Below, piece by piece: positions 12,024 to 24,414 of a stretch of DNA of 64,000 bases. Made by a program: the position numbers and the translations under genes. Source of the stretch: Intoshia linei (taxonomy: Eukaryota; Orthonectida; Rhopaluridae). The notes beneath the pieces were generated by a model that was not told the DNA's origin, did no database searches, and saw only the letters and a list, made by a program, of their open reading frames with translations. The DNA lies in the NCBI GenBank assembly GCA_001642005.1, contig LWCA01000011.1, forward strand, positions 27,475 to 91,474, given 5' to 3'. The stretch's first letter is position 1. Each line of letters opens with the position of its first letter.

Positions 12024-13238
12024 ATGACGGATAACGGAAGTGAAAATAAAAGTTTTAATATATCGAGTATATTGCAAACTCAATATATGAAGCGTAAATC
12101 AACCGAAAATTATCAACTACCACATAAACATTCTAAATGCGTTAATCCGATACAATCACAGAATGAAACAGTACACGAAACTCGAGGAAAAATTGAAAAT
12201 TTAACGTTTCATGAGTATCTACAAAAAATGATGAAAACAGAAAAAAATTTTTATAACCATTCACAATTTGGTCAAATTCCGTATATATCTCCGTTTTATC
12301 TTCCAACTAGTGTGATTCAAACTATAAATTCACAATCATATTTATTGAATAAAAATTTCATTGATTCGTGTACTAATAGTATATTTAATTCCAATTCCCT
12401 TAATTTACTTGAACCTTGTGAAATGTCTCAACTGAACAATTCTCTATCTCTTAGTTCAAACGTTTTATCCCATGAAAAAGTAAAAAAACGAAGACATAGG
12501 TATTTACTAAACAATAGTTTGTAAGGGAATGTAAAATCCTTATACCCTTAACATTTGTCATAACCAAATATTGTACATTTTTTGTAAATAATTAATTTCA
12601 TAACTTATAAGTATATACTTATATTTCTATTCCAAACGCATTTTCTTGGGCAACCGCAAAATGAGATTGTTAATTTTGAAAGGATAATCATAATGAAAAT
12701 AAATAAATTGTAGATCTACATTTTCAAGTTTCCAGTTGGATGAATTGGAAAAATCGTTCATTTCAGCACATTATCCAGATGTTAGTTCTAGAGAAATTTT
12801 GTCAATTAAGACGCAACTTACTGAAGATCGTATTCAGGTACGCAATGCAAAAACTACAATACATAAACATTTAGGTTTGGTTTCAAAATAGACGAGCAAA
12901 ATGGAGAAAAACCGAAAAAACATGGGGGAAAAGTAGTATAATGGCAGAATATGGTTAAATTTATTTTTTTTATTATAATTATTAAATAGGTCTTTACGGA
13001 GCTATGGTACGTCACTCTTTACCACTTCCAGATACTCTTTTCAAAAATAAAGATACAAGGGACCCCACATCATGGCTTTTGAGTAATTTATTTCAAATTA
13101 CATTTATGTTTTATAAACAGTATGTAAAACTATTTTAATTTTTTCAAATTAATTAAAATTAACCAACTGTGAGTATTCAATTATATTTTTGATAACATTT
13201 TAGATATGCACGAAAAGTCGGCTAAACATCAGCATTAA
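12024..13238 (+). CDS. VSX: Vsx/Chx10-type paired-like homeodomain transcription factor
   Basis: Five exons (12024-12499, 12714-12837, 12875-12953, 12990-13082, 13204-13238) give 268 aa. After a low-complexity N-terminus the homeodomain starts about residue 153 (KKRRHR) and contains [13 protein letters not shown], the linker [10 protein letters not shown], and the helix-3 motif [12 protein letters not shown]. It continues directly into the CVC domain ([19 protein letters not shown], then TSWLL), which only Vsx1/Vsx2/CEH-10 proteins carry, and ends MHEKSAK, like the GMHKKS of vertebrate Vsx2. A short FNISSILQ segment near residue 12 resembles the N-terminal octapeptide. Family members specify photoreceptor and interneuron fates in the nucleus. 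There is an ATG at 12024; upstream there are only non-ATG codons. At 268 aa it is shorter than vertebrate Vsx2, mostly in the C-terminal tail. Confidence 0.93.
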
Positions 13239-13390
13239 AAGAAACTATGTAATTATTCTATTTAATTAATAAAATTTACCATACATGTTTCGATTTTATA
13301 ATATTGATTTTATTAAACTTTCCGATTCCATTAATTATTTATTAATCAAATTAAATTTTGATTTCGATAAAGTTGTATACTAATATATAA

Positions 13391-14750
13391 TACTAGATTG
13401 ACAGTTTTGTACTTTGTACAAACATCACGTAGCTTTGCTGAGGTGGACTTTTTTAATTATACCTAAAGAATAAAATCTTTCATAAAAATACTACTATTCA
13501 TTACTACCAATTTTTTCAAGGAGTGGTTCTCAAACGTGTGAAGACATTATTTAAAATGTTATTTTTAAATTATAGGACCATTATAAGCTGTATTAAATTT
13601 GGTCTTTTTTCAATTCTGGGACTATTAGTTTTTTAAAATAATAAGTAATTTTGGGTTTTGACCATGAACATATAATTTTTTGAACTTAAAATGATGATAA
13701 TGTTCATGATCTGAAAATCTGTATTATGTACATTTAAAAAAATTAAATAAAATAAAATTGCCATTTTTCTAACTTAATGGTTACAGATACACATTTTTTG
13801 CAAATTTTACTTGACAAAGTAAACTTTTAAATATAATTATTATTTTCTTAAAGTTTTAAATACATTTAATTTTTTTATAAAAGTGTTTTTTTTTAAATTA
13901 TAAGATTCGTATGATTTTTAAAAAAAGGATAATTAAGGTTTTTGACCAAGAAGATATAAGTTTCTGACATTGAAATTTATCTAACTTTCTCAGCTGAAAA
14001 ATCAGACTGGGAATTTGTGTTTTTTAAAATTTGAATTATTGGAATCTTAGTTATTGAAATAAACAGACAGAAAGACAAACAAAGTGTTTTATATACAGCA
14101 GTGGTTCTCAACCTGTGTTCCGTGAAATATAAATGCGATATTTTTCAATTTAAAGTTTTTTAAAATAAATAAATTTAAAAACTATAAATTGAAAAGTTTC
14201 TAAATTAATAAAACCAAAAATCATATTTTGATATGTTTTTTTAATTAAGATAAATACGATCGGTCAACTTAATTAAAATACTTTTTTGTTTATTTTAAAT
14301 TATCTTTTTTAGAATTTAAAAATATTTATTCTAAGCCGGTTTGTCTGATTTCCTATAATTTAATTGTTCATTTTAATACATTTAGTACTTATTTTGATCA
14401 AAACAAATCATAAAATAAATTAATGTTATTTATACATAAGAAAGATCCAAATTATAAGCTTACTTGCATTGACAGCAATTAAGCATAAGAAACGGGCAAA
14501 GCTGCTGTCGGTAGAATAACTTCGTGTATGTCTCTTAAAAACACGTCCAAGAATTAAAAACCTCTGTAAAAATATCAGGCCCAAATTTCTCATTGAGAAG
14601 GAAAAATAAATTTCTTTATTAAAAATCAAATTGTTTTATAAAAATATAAAAATTTTTGATTATGCTTTTAGGTACCGCGATTTTTTGAAATTTCATAAGG
14701 GTTCCGCGCAGTAAAAAAGGTTGAGAAACACTTATATACAGTATGTAAGT
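13391..14750 (+). repeat. Dispersed repeat R1, copy interrupted by a hAT MITE
   Basis: Starts like the R1 copy at 5291 (ctagattgacagttttgtac, tagctttgctgagg). It runs through gttttgaccatgaa and gtttttgaccaagaagatat to aagacaaacaaagtgtttta near 14090. The remaining tail (tatgtaag) resumes after the hAT element at 14742. Confidence 0.7.
14099..14733. mobile_element. hAT-type MITE with perfect 8-bp target duplication, nested in R1
   Basis: The left end is CAGTGGTTCTCAACC and the right end is GGTTGAGAAACACTT, imperfect inverted repeats of the classic hAT type. Inside them tgttccgtg and ggttccgcg also correspond. The flanks are identical: ATATACAG at 14091-14098 and at 14734-14741. The 635-bp interior has no transposase. 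The duplication lies inside the end of an R1 copy, so this insertion is younger than that R1. Confidence 0.9.
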
Positions 14751-14859
14751 TAGGAGTTTTAACTTAGGACTAGAGTTTTTAAAATATTGCAAAATTTAAC
14801 TCAATTCTTATCTAAAATATTTATACGTGTAATTCAAATACATTGTTGTGTATTGTGCA

Positions 14860-15039
14860 AAGGATACAGATGATGAAGTTGATTTTTTTCATAAGGTTTC
14901 GTAAAATCGAATTTTTCTCTGATGGCTTGTAATGGTATTTTTGATTAAATTTCATTAATGATATGATAAAAGTGGGATTTTTGAAATAATAATGTATCCG
15001 TCGTCTAGGCTTTGGGATAATCCACATCTACAAACTCTG
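14860..15039. mobile_element. Fragment of repeat family R2 (hAT-like end)
   Basis: Contains the R2 words ttttttcataaggtttcgtaa and gattaaatttcattaatgat. It ends tagatgtggattatccc when read on the minus strand from a CAGAG terminus at 15039. Similar blocks occur at 18090-18330, 39073-39330 and 53574-54030. Confidence 0.5.
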
Positions 15040-15334
15040 TAATAATTATTAAAAATTCTCCTATAAAAATTAACAAAAGTTGATCAAAATTTTTTTATAT
15101 TTTATTTGAATCTCACGAATCAAGGCATATAATTTTGAACCGATTTGAAATTTGACGGATCTGATCGAAATTTAACGGAATGAGATTTTTTTCATTTTTT
15201 ATTTCAGTTTTATAGTTGTAACTTTAAGTTAAAATATGTAATATATATTTAATAGTAACTGTTACTAACTTACAACAATGATGAATGAAAGCTACGCATG
15301 AGTAAATTAAATCATTAATACGAATTTAAATTTT

Positions 15335-18300
15335 ATGATGTTAAAGTTGATAATATTGGTTATAAACTGTGTGATTTTGACAAAAAGCGAGTATAGTTAC
15401 ACCAGACAGAATATAGATGACAGAAATGTGATAATACCACCTTTAATAGTAAAACAACCACCTAAAATAGTATCTTTCAAAAAATATGAAAGTTTTGAAT
15501 TGGACTGTGAAGCTGTTGGGACAGCACCAATTATTTACAAATGGAATTTTAATGGTAAAATTTTTGATCCAAGCGGCCTTGACGACAGAGTAGTAATTCA
15601 ACCTGGAATAGGCACTCTGATATTTACTCGTCCATTGAAAAGAGATGAAGGTACATACCAATGTTTTGCTTCAAACTCAGCAGGAGTCTCACTTTCGGTA
15701 GTTGTAGATTCGCGTTTAGCGATACTAGAATCATTTATCCAACAAAGCGAAACCATCCACAATGTACGCCTTGGACACCCGCTTAAACTTGATTGTATTC
15801 CACCCAAAAGTTTCCCTATAGCTTTTATATACTGGGTAAAAGAGTTGCAAGAATCCGGTATCACTATACCTGTAGAAACGTCTGATAGAATATCATTAGA
15901 CCCTGAAGGCAATTTACATTTTTCTAATGCTGTTTCTAAAGATTATAACAATGGAGGTTTTTATTCCTGTGTAGCTCAAAACGATGTTACAAGAACACAA
16001 CAAGTTGGAAGACGTCATTATATTCACCCAAATGGGAAAATTGTAGAGTTAATGAAACCCTTAATTCAATGGCAAATGGCATCGCATCATATTGTTTTAT
16101 ATGGAGAATCAATAAAATTAACCTGTATGTTTTCTGGCAGTCCAACACCAACGGTACAATGGTTTTTGAACAAGAAATATGATTTTTTAGAGTCTCCTCG
16201 ATTTAAAACAGAAAACTATGGAAGGGAATTAATAATTAGCAATGTTAAATTTGAAGATTCAAATACATACGAATGTGTTGGAACAAATTCGCAAAGTCCA
16301 ACTGGAATTCACAGATCAGTTAAACTTAAAGTAGAATCTCAACCTTATTGGCAAGAAAAGGGGAAGCCAGAATCAGTAGAAGTGTCCGAAAGTGATTCAG
16401 CAGTGTTTGTGTGTAAGGCACTAGGTTTACCCAAACCCGTGGTAAATTGGTACATTAATGGAAAAGCCATAGGTGTATTGAAAAACAACGAAAAGAGAAT
16501 CATTAAGGAAGATGTCATTACGTTTAAAAATATAAATAAACTAGATGTTGGTGTTATTCAATGCAATGCAACCAATAAACACGGGTATGTCTTTGCCAAT
16601 GCTTATTTAAATGTTTTGGAAGAAGCACCATCTATTTTAGAACACCCAAAGAAACTAACTATAATGAGTGAACAAATGAATGCTCGAATTAACTGTCTCG
16701 TTGTTGGTACACCTCAACCTATTGTTACGTGGAACAAAGGAGATGAACAATTGACGGGTGGTCGATTTTTAATAGACTTGAAAGGTCATTTAAGCATATC
16801 AAAAGTTTTTTTTGTGGATTCTGGGTTGTACACTTGTAATGCATACAATAAATTTGGTAATACTTCATCTTCCGGTAGACTAGAAGTGATCAGACGTACT
16901 CATATCATAACGAAACCTAGAGATATTGTTATTATTCGAGGATCCGAAGCTAAATTTACATGTACTGCAACAACCGATTTAAATAGAATTTCAAATTTGA
17001 AGATTGATTGGATGAAGGACGGCGAATTGTTTGATTATAAAGATTTTGATAGAGTATATAAAAACGAACAAGACAATTCATTGACCATATCCGGTACCAT
17101 TATTCATGATACCGGAAGGTACAGTTGTTATGCTTCTAATGGTATTGATTCTGATGTAGCTGACGCTAACCTTATAGTTCAAGCTAGACCCGAACCACCG
17201 ATAAAAGTGAGAAGTGAGTGTTTTGAAACCCATAATCAAGCGAAGGTGAGATGGTCCGCTGGACGAGTCAATTACTCTCCTATAATAAATTTTATTGTTG
17301 AATATAATACGTCTTTCACGCCAGATAGGTGGATTACTGCAAAAAGATATGTACCCAGTAGCATTCGTCAAATTCTCGTTAATTTATCTCCATGGAACAA
17401 TTATACCTTTAGAGTAATGGCTCAGAATAAAATAGGCGTTAGCTTACCTAGTCGTGCTTCTCCAAAAACCTGCAGAACAAATATAGGAAGACCAAAGCGA
17501 AATCCGAAAAATGTTATTGTTCAAGGCGATCTACCAGATAATCTTGTTATCTATTGGACGGTATAATCAGATTTTTTAATTTTTATAATTATTATGATAT
17601 AAGGATTTTAATATTATAGACCAGGGGTGGGGAGGTAGTGATTGTGATTTTCCAAGAAATGACAAAAGTCGAGAACTGGGAAATTAAAAATTAAATTTCC
17701 AGGGTCCCGGGAATTTTCCGGAAAAAATCAAAAATTTTGATTCATATATAATATAGAAGCATTAAAAATTTTAGAGACCCTGATTAATTTTAAAAACAAA
17801 AAGAAATTTAACGAATTTATATTGAAATTTAATAATTTAATTAGAAAAAAATTTATTTATTTTAGATTTTTTGAAAAAGTGTTTCAAAACACACATAATA
17901 TTGATAGATTCGTCTTTTAAACGCGTTCTACGTTTTGTAATGAAATTAGAAGCAGTATAGAAAATTCTTTCATTTTGTGTTGACGTAGGTTGAACGGTCA
18001 TAAGGGTTTCCTTTAATTTTAATAATCTTGATGATAGTGTTCCAGTTCGTAAAAACTCATAATATATTAATCAAAATAATATAATAATAATTGGAAAAAG
18101 AGGATAATTCCCTTAAGCGTTAGTAATTTGTGGTTGGAATAAGAGGTTTTTAAAAAAAGTATTGGAAAAAGGATATTTTTCCATTAAGGGCTGGAAAATT
18201 AAATTTTTTGGTTTGATAAAGTGGATTTTTTTCATAAGATTTTGTAAAATCGTATTTTTGAAAAGAATATCGGTGTAAGTCAACTTTTTCATGGGGGCTT

Positions 18301-20494
18301 GAAATAGTAGTTTTGATTAAATTTTATTAGTGGTGGAATTTTTGAAATGGTAAATTCTAAATATTATAATATAATTATATTTTTATAGTAATAACAAAAA
18401 TAAATCAAATACAGGTATGTTTCAATTTTTTTGGGGAAATCCTGGGAAATCGTAAAAATCCCGGAAATTTTTTATCGGCACAATCACTATGGGAGGCGAT
18501 ATAAAAAAATATGTAGAGGAGTCGGCAACCTTTTGCATTTCGTGGATCACTTTTTTTATACCAAAACATTCTACGGGCCCGGTTTTGAAAATTTACATAT
18601 GATATATTTCAATTTTAACTGAAGTGAAACTGTTTTAATATATTCTCAAAAATAAAATCCAGGTCGATCTGAAAATTCAGTATTAAAATGATTATAATGA
18701 TCCAATTATAGTAGAGGATGTTTAAAACATGAAATTTAAAAATAAATAATTTAAATATTTACTCAAATAGCCACCAAAATTATTTTGTGAGCCACTGTTG
18801 TTGAGCCTGATATAGTTTAATATATGTATATTATATTTTACACATCTTCAGTACATAAAGTCGATTATTCGTACATTAAATAACATTGTATTTTTAGCCA
18901 ATGCTGCAATCTGAACACGGGGGAAGTAAATTTCGATATTTATTGAAATGGAAAAAAGCTAATACAACTGACCAAGTTATTCCAAAAATGTGGAACACTT
19001 ATGAGATAATGAATTGGACATATAACCATTACACAATAAAAGAAGTATTTAAAACATATAAACCATACGTTGTTCAAGTAATAGCAAAAAATGAATTTGG
19101 AATTGCGGAAGAAGACGCCAAAATTATAAGAGGTTACTCGGGAGAAGGAAAACCCAAAGTTTCCGTATCCAATTTGAATTACAACAAAACTACTCTAAGT
19201 GCCAATTCGGTGAATCTACTGTGGAATGATCCGATTATAAACGATGAAACAATTAGAGGTTATTTTAGAGGATATCTTATTCAATATTGGACCGAAAATA
19301 TGCATAAAGATATTGTTCAGGAAGTTGAATATATAATAAACGAAGATATATACGCTCCTAGAATTCGACTTCCAAGACAAGTTTCTCTATTATACAATCG
19401 CACTGGTGAAACTCGAAAATTTTATCTGTCCGGCTTGCCGTCATTTACAAAGATTTATGTACACATTCGTATAATGAACAAATTTTATGTAGGTCCAGCA
19501 AGTAATTTGCTGTCGATTCACACACGCGAAGGAGGTAATGAGAATTTAAAAATTTACATAAAAGTTTAGTGCCAAACCGTGTATCTTCTTTTGTTTACAA
19601 TAAACGAGGACCTACGTTTATCCAAGTATCTTGGATTATATCTGACAATACTCTCGATCAAACTATCGTTGGCTTCAAAATCTCATTTCAAATAGGTTGA
19701 TTTGATTCGATTTAATTTTAAAAATAAACGTTTAGTTTCTAAAGAAAAAATTGAACAAAAAATTTTCGTTTCGAATAATCTACCGGCTGATGCAAATACA
19801 TTTAGAATACATGGATTAATCCCAGAAAAAAAATATAGAATAACAATTTTCGCTTTTAACATTCTTGGAATGGGTAAAGGAGCATATATAGAAGCATCTA
19901 CCACTCCTGCCACAATACCAGACCCACCCGTTTTTACAATCGAAGAAATTCGATCAACTTCTGTCTCATTTTTATATGAATCCGATCAATACAGCGAAAA
20001 CCCAGGAAGTGTTTTTTATGTTCAGTATAAAAGATTGGGTAAAAATTAAGTGACATTTTATACATATTTTTAGGTGAATATAGTTGGAAAAAAACGTTTG
20101 AGCAATCTGATTCGATAGGTACTATCAGAATCATTACACTGGATGTTAATACACCGTATGAATTTCGATTTGTCAGCAGAAATTCTATGGATTTCGTTGG
20201 CTTTTCGGAGATTATTGCTATTCAAACCAATGATCATGAAGGATTTTTCTATCCAATTTTCTATCGCACTGTATGGTTTTGGATGTCAATTATTATTATC
20301 TTCGTTTTGATTTTTATAGCGTCATTCGTCATATACTACTTTAAAATACGCCACATACGTTGGTACACAACTAGTAATTTTAACCCGTTCATTTTCAAAC
20401 TTATTTAGAAGATACATTGGCTGATAAAGTCAGGAAAATGGAAGCTCAAGAAGCAGTAAAACGAATGGGGTTTGCGGGAACCTCTCAATCGTAA
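15335..20494 (+). CDS. L1CAM/neuroglian-type cell adhesion molecule
   Basis: Six exons (15335-17560, 18898-19534, 19570-19695, 19736-20038, 20074-20373, 20409-20494) join in frame to 1225 aa. A signal peptide (LKLIILVINCVILTKS) is followed by six Ig domains (about 35-615; each with Cys/Trp/YxC, e.g. DEGTYQCFASNSAG) and five fibronectin III domains (about 617-1160). A membrane helix follows (WFWMSIIIIFVLIFIASFVI, near 1165-1187), then a 38-residue tail. This 6 Ig + 5 FN3 order is that of L1/neurofascin/neuroglian, which mediate adhesion and axon guidance at the plasma membrane. The tail lacks the FIGQY-type ankyrin-binding motif of the family. Intron 1 (17561-18897) is long because it holds transposon-like sequence; the other four introns are 35-40 bp. 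Identity is firm at family level; a gene symbol would be a guess. Confidence 0.9.
17632..18495. mobile_element. Transposon-like insertion in intron 1 of the L1-type gene
   Basis: The left part starts CAGGGGTGGGGAGG, hAT-like, then TAGTGATTGTG at 17646-17656. Its exact reverse complement CACAATCACTA lies at 18479-18489. Further inward, ccgggaattttccgg (left) and aaatcccggaaatt (right) also mirror each other. The middle (18090-18330) is R2-type sequence with ggtttgataaagtgga words. No coding sequence. The outermost bases do not match well, so the exact ends are uncertain. Confidence 0.55.
18514..18809. mobile_element. Second hAT-like fragment in the same intron
   Basis: The left end is tagaggagtcggcaaccttt, close to the common hAT start CAGGGGTCGGCAACC. 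The right end is gagccactgttgttgagcctg. No convincing target duplication was found. Non-coding. Confidence 0.45.
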
Positions 20495-21427
20495 CTTGCT
20501 AAAAATATGAAATTAATACATTTAAATTTAGAGTAAATATGTAAAATTCGAAAATTAAAGAATATTGCTCAATTTTGACACTAGTAAATTCAATTCCACG
20601 ATTATTGTACATTCATTTTGTTAACAAATTAAAATTTAAAATTCAAATATTAATTTCAAAAAGAAATATTTACCAATATTTTATACTTTTAAATACCATT
20701 AAGTGTTATACAATCATGGATGACTCTAGAACGGATCCCAAATTGCAAAATACACAATATAAAAAAATTCAGACAACTCGCTATTACAATCCGTGATTTA
20801 GATACGATTTATGTTAACCCTATTGACGTTTACTATTATTATTATTAATATTAATATTATAAATTATTACTAATATTTCCCCACAATATAATTATATATT
20901 TTAAATAATAATAGAGAAATTTTTTGAAGGACCAAAAAACAGACAGCTAGTTTATTTACGTTTATATACATTATATTACGGTTGAGTGCCAAAACAGTAA
21001 TTTACACAAAATAGAATTTAATAAAAAATATAAAATGAACAAGAGCCATAAAATGACATTAAAAATTATCATCCAAAAATAGGTTTTCATGAATATGTTA
21101 GTCACACAAAAATCCTAAATTGTAAATTTTTATAGCTCAACAACAAAATATTGTGTTGCTAATGTGAGTTTTGAATTTTCCAGAAAAATCTCTAAAAAAA
21201 CGCAAGAAAATTGGTAATTTAAATTGATTAAACCTACGTTAAAACGCAACTATATGTAGGATTTTAGATGTCATATTATTGAAATATACTACATTGTAGT
21301 ACATTATTTGAAATTAAAAGCACTTTAGAGTACACTTATTGATCAAAAGTGTTGAAAAATTGAAAAGTTTCAACTAAATTTCATAGAAACAACATCAAAG
21401 TTATTTTAAATTTATCAAAACAATACC
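20495..21427. other. Intergenic between the L1-type gene and CHORDC1
   Basis: No exon recognised. At 20830-20860 there is a TAT/ATA-rich palindromic run able to form a hairpin. Otherwise plain AT-rich sequence. Confidence 0.35.
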
Positions 21428-24383
21428 ATGCAAGATATATTGTACTGCTATAATTATGGTTGTAATAAAAAATACAAGGCAGATGACACTGGTTTACCTG
21501 TTTTATCATAAATATTAATTATATCATTAGATACGTGTTTTTATCATAAATCTCCTCCAACATTTCATGATGCTTTAAAAATATGGCCCTGCTGTTCCAA
21601 AAAAAGTGTTGGATTTGACGAATTTCTAGCGATACCTGTATAATACTGATTTATATGATAGAATATTGATTAGGGTTGCATTTCTGGTAATCACAGTAAT
21701 ATTCGTCCCTTTACAGAAAATAAAAGCAAATCAATTAAAACTGAGGTATTATTTATTAGAAAAAATACGTCGGTTTTACCCACAATGTGATACATTGGTA
21801 ATATTAGAAGTATGCTAAATTTCGATATCAAAATGAAATCACCGGCGGTTTGAATTTAATTGTTAATTCGCAAAATGAAAGACACCCAAAGTTATTACAC
21901 ATCTCTAAAATTGTGGGAATTTTTATTTTTATTTACACATAATATTATTATTATTTTTTTGTTAATACATAATTAAACGAAATATTTATAAAACATGAAA
22001 TTAATCGAAAATTGTGGGGCATATAATATTATAGATATTATTTCAATGAGGATTTAAATATTCAACACAATTTCAACTTCAATTTTTTAATTTTGTATGG
22101 TAAACCCCTAAAAATTTTTCTAAAATTGTGTAAGAAACTATAGTTAATTTAAACCAGATACTCCTATTTTTTGAAACGTATACATCCCTTTTCGCGAACC
22201 ACCATTTAGGAAATTCTGATATAGACCACCAGTTGGGTCGGTTGTTTACATGTATTTAATTTATATTCTTTAATTATGATCTAATTTACTCAATATCTTA
22301 AATGGATTTTATTTATATTGATTAGATTGAAAAGGAACTTGATGTTGTGCATGAACCAGTAACTCAAATTGATAGACCCGATATCAATGAAGTATTATCA
22401 TGTCTGAAATTTGAAGAATCAGAAGAACTGATAAAAAAAGCTGGTACAAATCGAAAAGAATGTTCAAATGATTTAGAAAGTATTTTATTGATATATTTAG
22501 AATTCATTTATTTAGATAAGGATATTTCATGTTGTAATAATTCGTGTTCAATGGTATTTTTAAAATAAAATGTATATAAATATAATAACATGGACGGTCA
22601 AAGTGCAGGCCCAAGTTATTTTATTACTATTCAAACAGACAAGCAAAAAAATTAAAAATATCAATATGGATTTATTTCTCATGACTCCCTATAACCGTTG
22701 AGAAAAATTTGATATTACGTTTAAATTTAAAATTTTTGTATCGGTATTGATTCTTCATGATCACTGTGTATGTCGGGTCACCAAAGTTTTTTCGTCGTAG
22801 ATTTCATTTTAAATCAAACGACCCCTTAAAAACTTTTAATACATTAATTCAAAATGGAATTAACATTACTCTTCATTAGTGCAAACTTTTTTGGCGCCAC
22901 CCTTTCGAGTAAAAAAATTGCCCTACCCTTAAGAAAATATTCTACAAAAAAACTCTTTTATAAATGTTTAAAGATACTCTTATCTGTAAAATTTGTTTAA
23001 ATATAAAATAAAATATATAACAAATTTCAAAATAACACATACCCTATGGGTTCGGCCTATGAAGGTTAACACTTCATTAAACATTACAGTCACTTTATTT
23101 TAAAACTTATAATAATATTAATATATTCAGCGCCTCTCAATTTAAAAAAATTTATTTATTTAGATACGAGCAAATTAGTTAATTAATCTTTTATTTTAAT
23201 GATACAATCTTCATAATTACAATTTTTTTTTAAATTTTACATTTCATATACATGAACCAAAGTCGTATTTAAAACTAATTTATATAAAAAGTAGGGATTT
23301 TTATTACATCAACATTTGTTTCTGTTTATAAATCAAACGTCAATTTCTGAGATTGAAATTAAGATTTTTGGAATCAGCGTAAAATATGTTTTGTATATGG
23401 ATTTTACAAAACATTTTATTCAGATGGCAAAGAATAAAAATAAATAAATTCGTACCTGGATCCACTAATCGAAAAATTTCCAGGATCCAAGGGTTCCATA
23501 TTGACCCTTTGCGAACCTAATTTTTTTTGTAATGATTAATATATCGTCAAATTTAAAACTAAAAATGGTCATGAATCATGATTCATTCTAAACGTGATCT
23601 TTTGGATTTTATAACACTTATAACACCATGTCTATATTTTTAGAATAAAATTTAATTATAAGTTAGAGAAAATCAAAATTAAACGATGATTCACTAATTT
23701 GCGTATATCATCCTGGCCATCAAGTATTTCACGAAGGGTAACTTGAAATGTAACTATCTAATACTTATAGATTGAAATTCTGGTCTTGCTGTGAAAAAAA
23801 AACTACAAAATTTGATATTTTTATTCACCAAAAAGGTTGCTTTGAAGGCGAACATAATTGGGAGGTTGTATTTTCAATTTTTCAGGTAAAATTTTTACTT
23901 TAGAAAAAATTAATCCAAAAAGAATGCAAAATGGATTGGTCAAACTCAACTAAAGACGTTGTTATAGCTTTATATTCTAAAATGCCAGTTGTTCCATTAT
24001 GTACTATTAAAGGTGAACATAATTAATTATTTACTTGACTCTTTAAAAGTATATTCCAGGTAGTAACAAGATTTTAGTAATTATCAAACCTGATATATTG
24101 AGGGAACAATGTTTTTATAGCCCTTGGAATATACAATTTGATATTTTTTAATTCTACATTTTAGCCAACAGAATAAAAATATGCATCGATTTAGTGTATG
24201 AAAATGGCAAATCAATTTTAAAAAAAGAATTAGAATTATACGAGGTTGATGGATTTATCTAATTATATAATAATTCAGAGCATCGACCCGATCCTTTCGT
24301 ATGTGCGTTACAGTCATATGAAAACAGAAATAATACTGTGTAAGGAAATACCAAAGCCATGGGACAAATTAACAGTATCATAA
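21428..24383 (+). CDS. CHORDC1: CHORD- and CS-domain protein (CHORDC1/morgana)
   Basis: Eleven exons (21428-21491, 21531-21637, 21674-21745, 22326-22479, 22516-22553, 23667-23737, 23771-23864, 23904-24012, 24060-24110, 24165-24244, 24279-24383) join to 314 aa. CHORD 1 (residues 5-70) has CYNYGCNKKY, CFYHKSPPTFHDALK, WPCC and GCISGNH. CHORD 2 (about 137-200) has CNNSC, [20 protein letters not shown] and GCFEGEHNW. A CS domain follows (about 206-305). All zinc-binding Cys/His positions are present. The family are HSP90 co-chaperones that restrain ROCK and centrosome over-duplication in the cytosol. The 1113-bp intron after exon 5 holds repeat-like sequence. AATAAA (24382-24387) overlaps the stop, so the 3' UTR must be tiny. 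It converges on CHMP2A, 31 bp between stop codons. Confidence 0.9.
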
Positions 24384-24414
24384 TAAAAATTTATTTTAAA
24401 ATACATTTTATCAA

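Noticed and set aside
15443-17371. Open frames antisense to the L1-type gene
   Set aside because: Shadow frames of a long coding exon; the plus strand has complete Ig domains.
20830-20870. ATT/AAT palindrome as a possible regulatory hairpin
   Set aside because: Simple-sequence AT repeats are expected at this composition; nothing ties it to a function.
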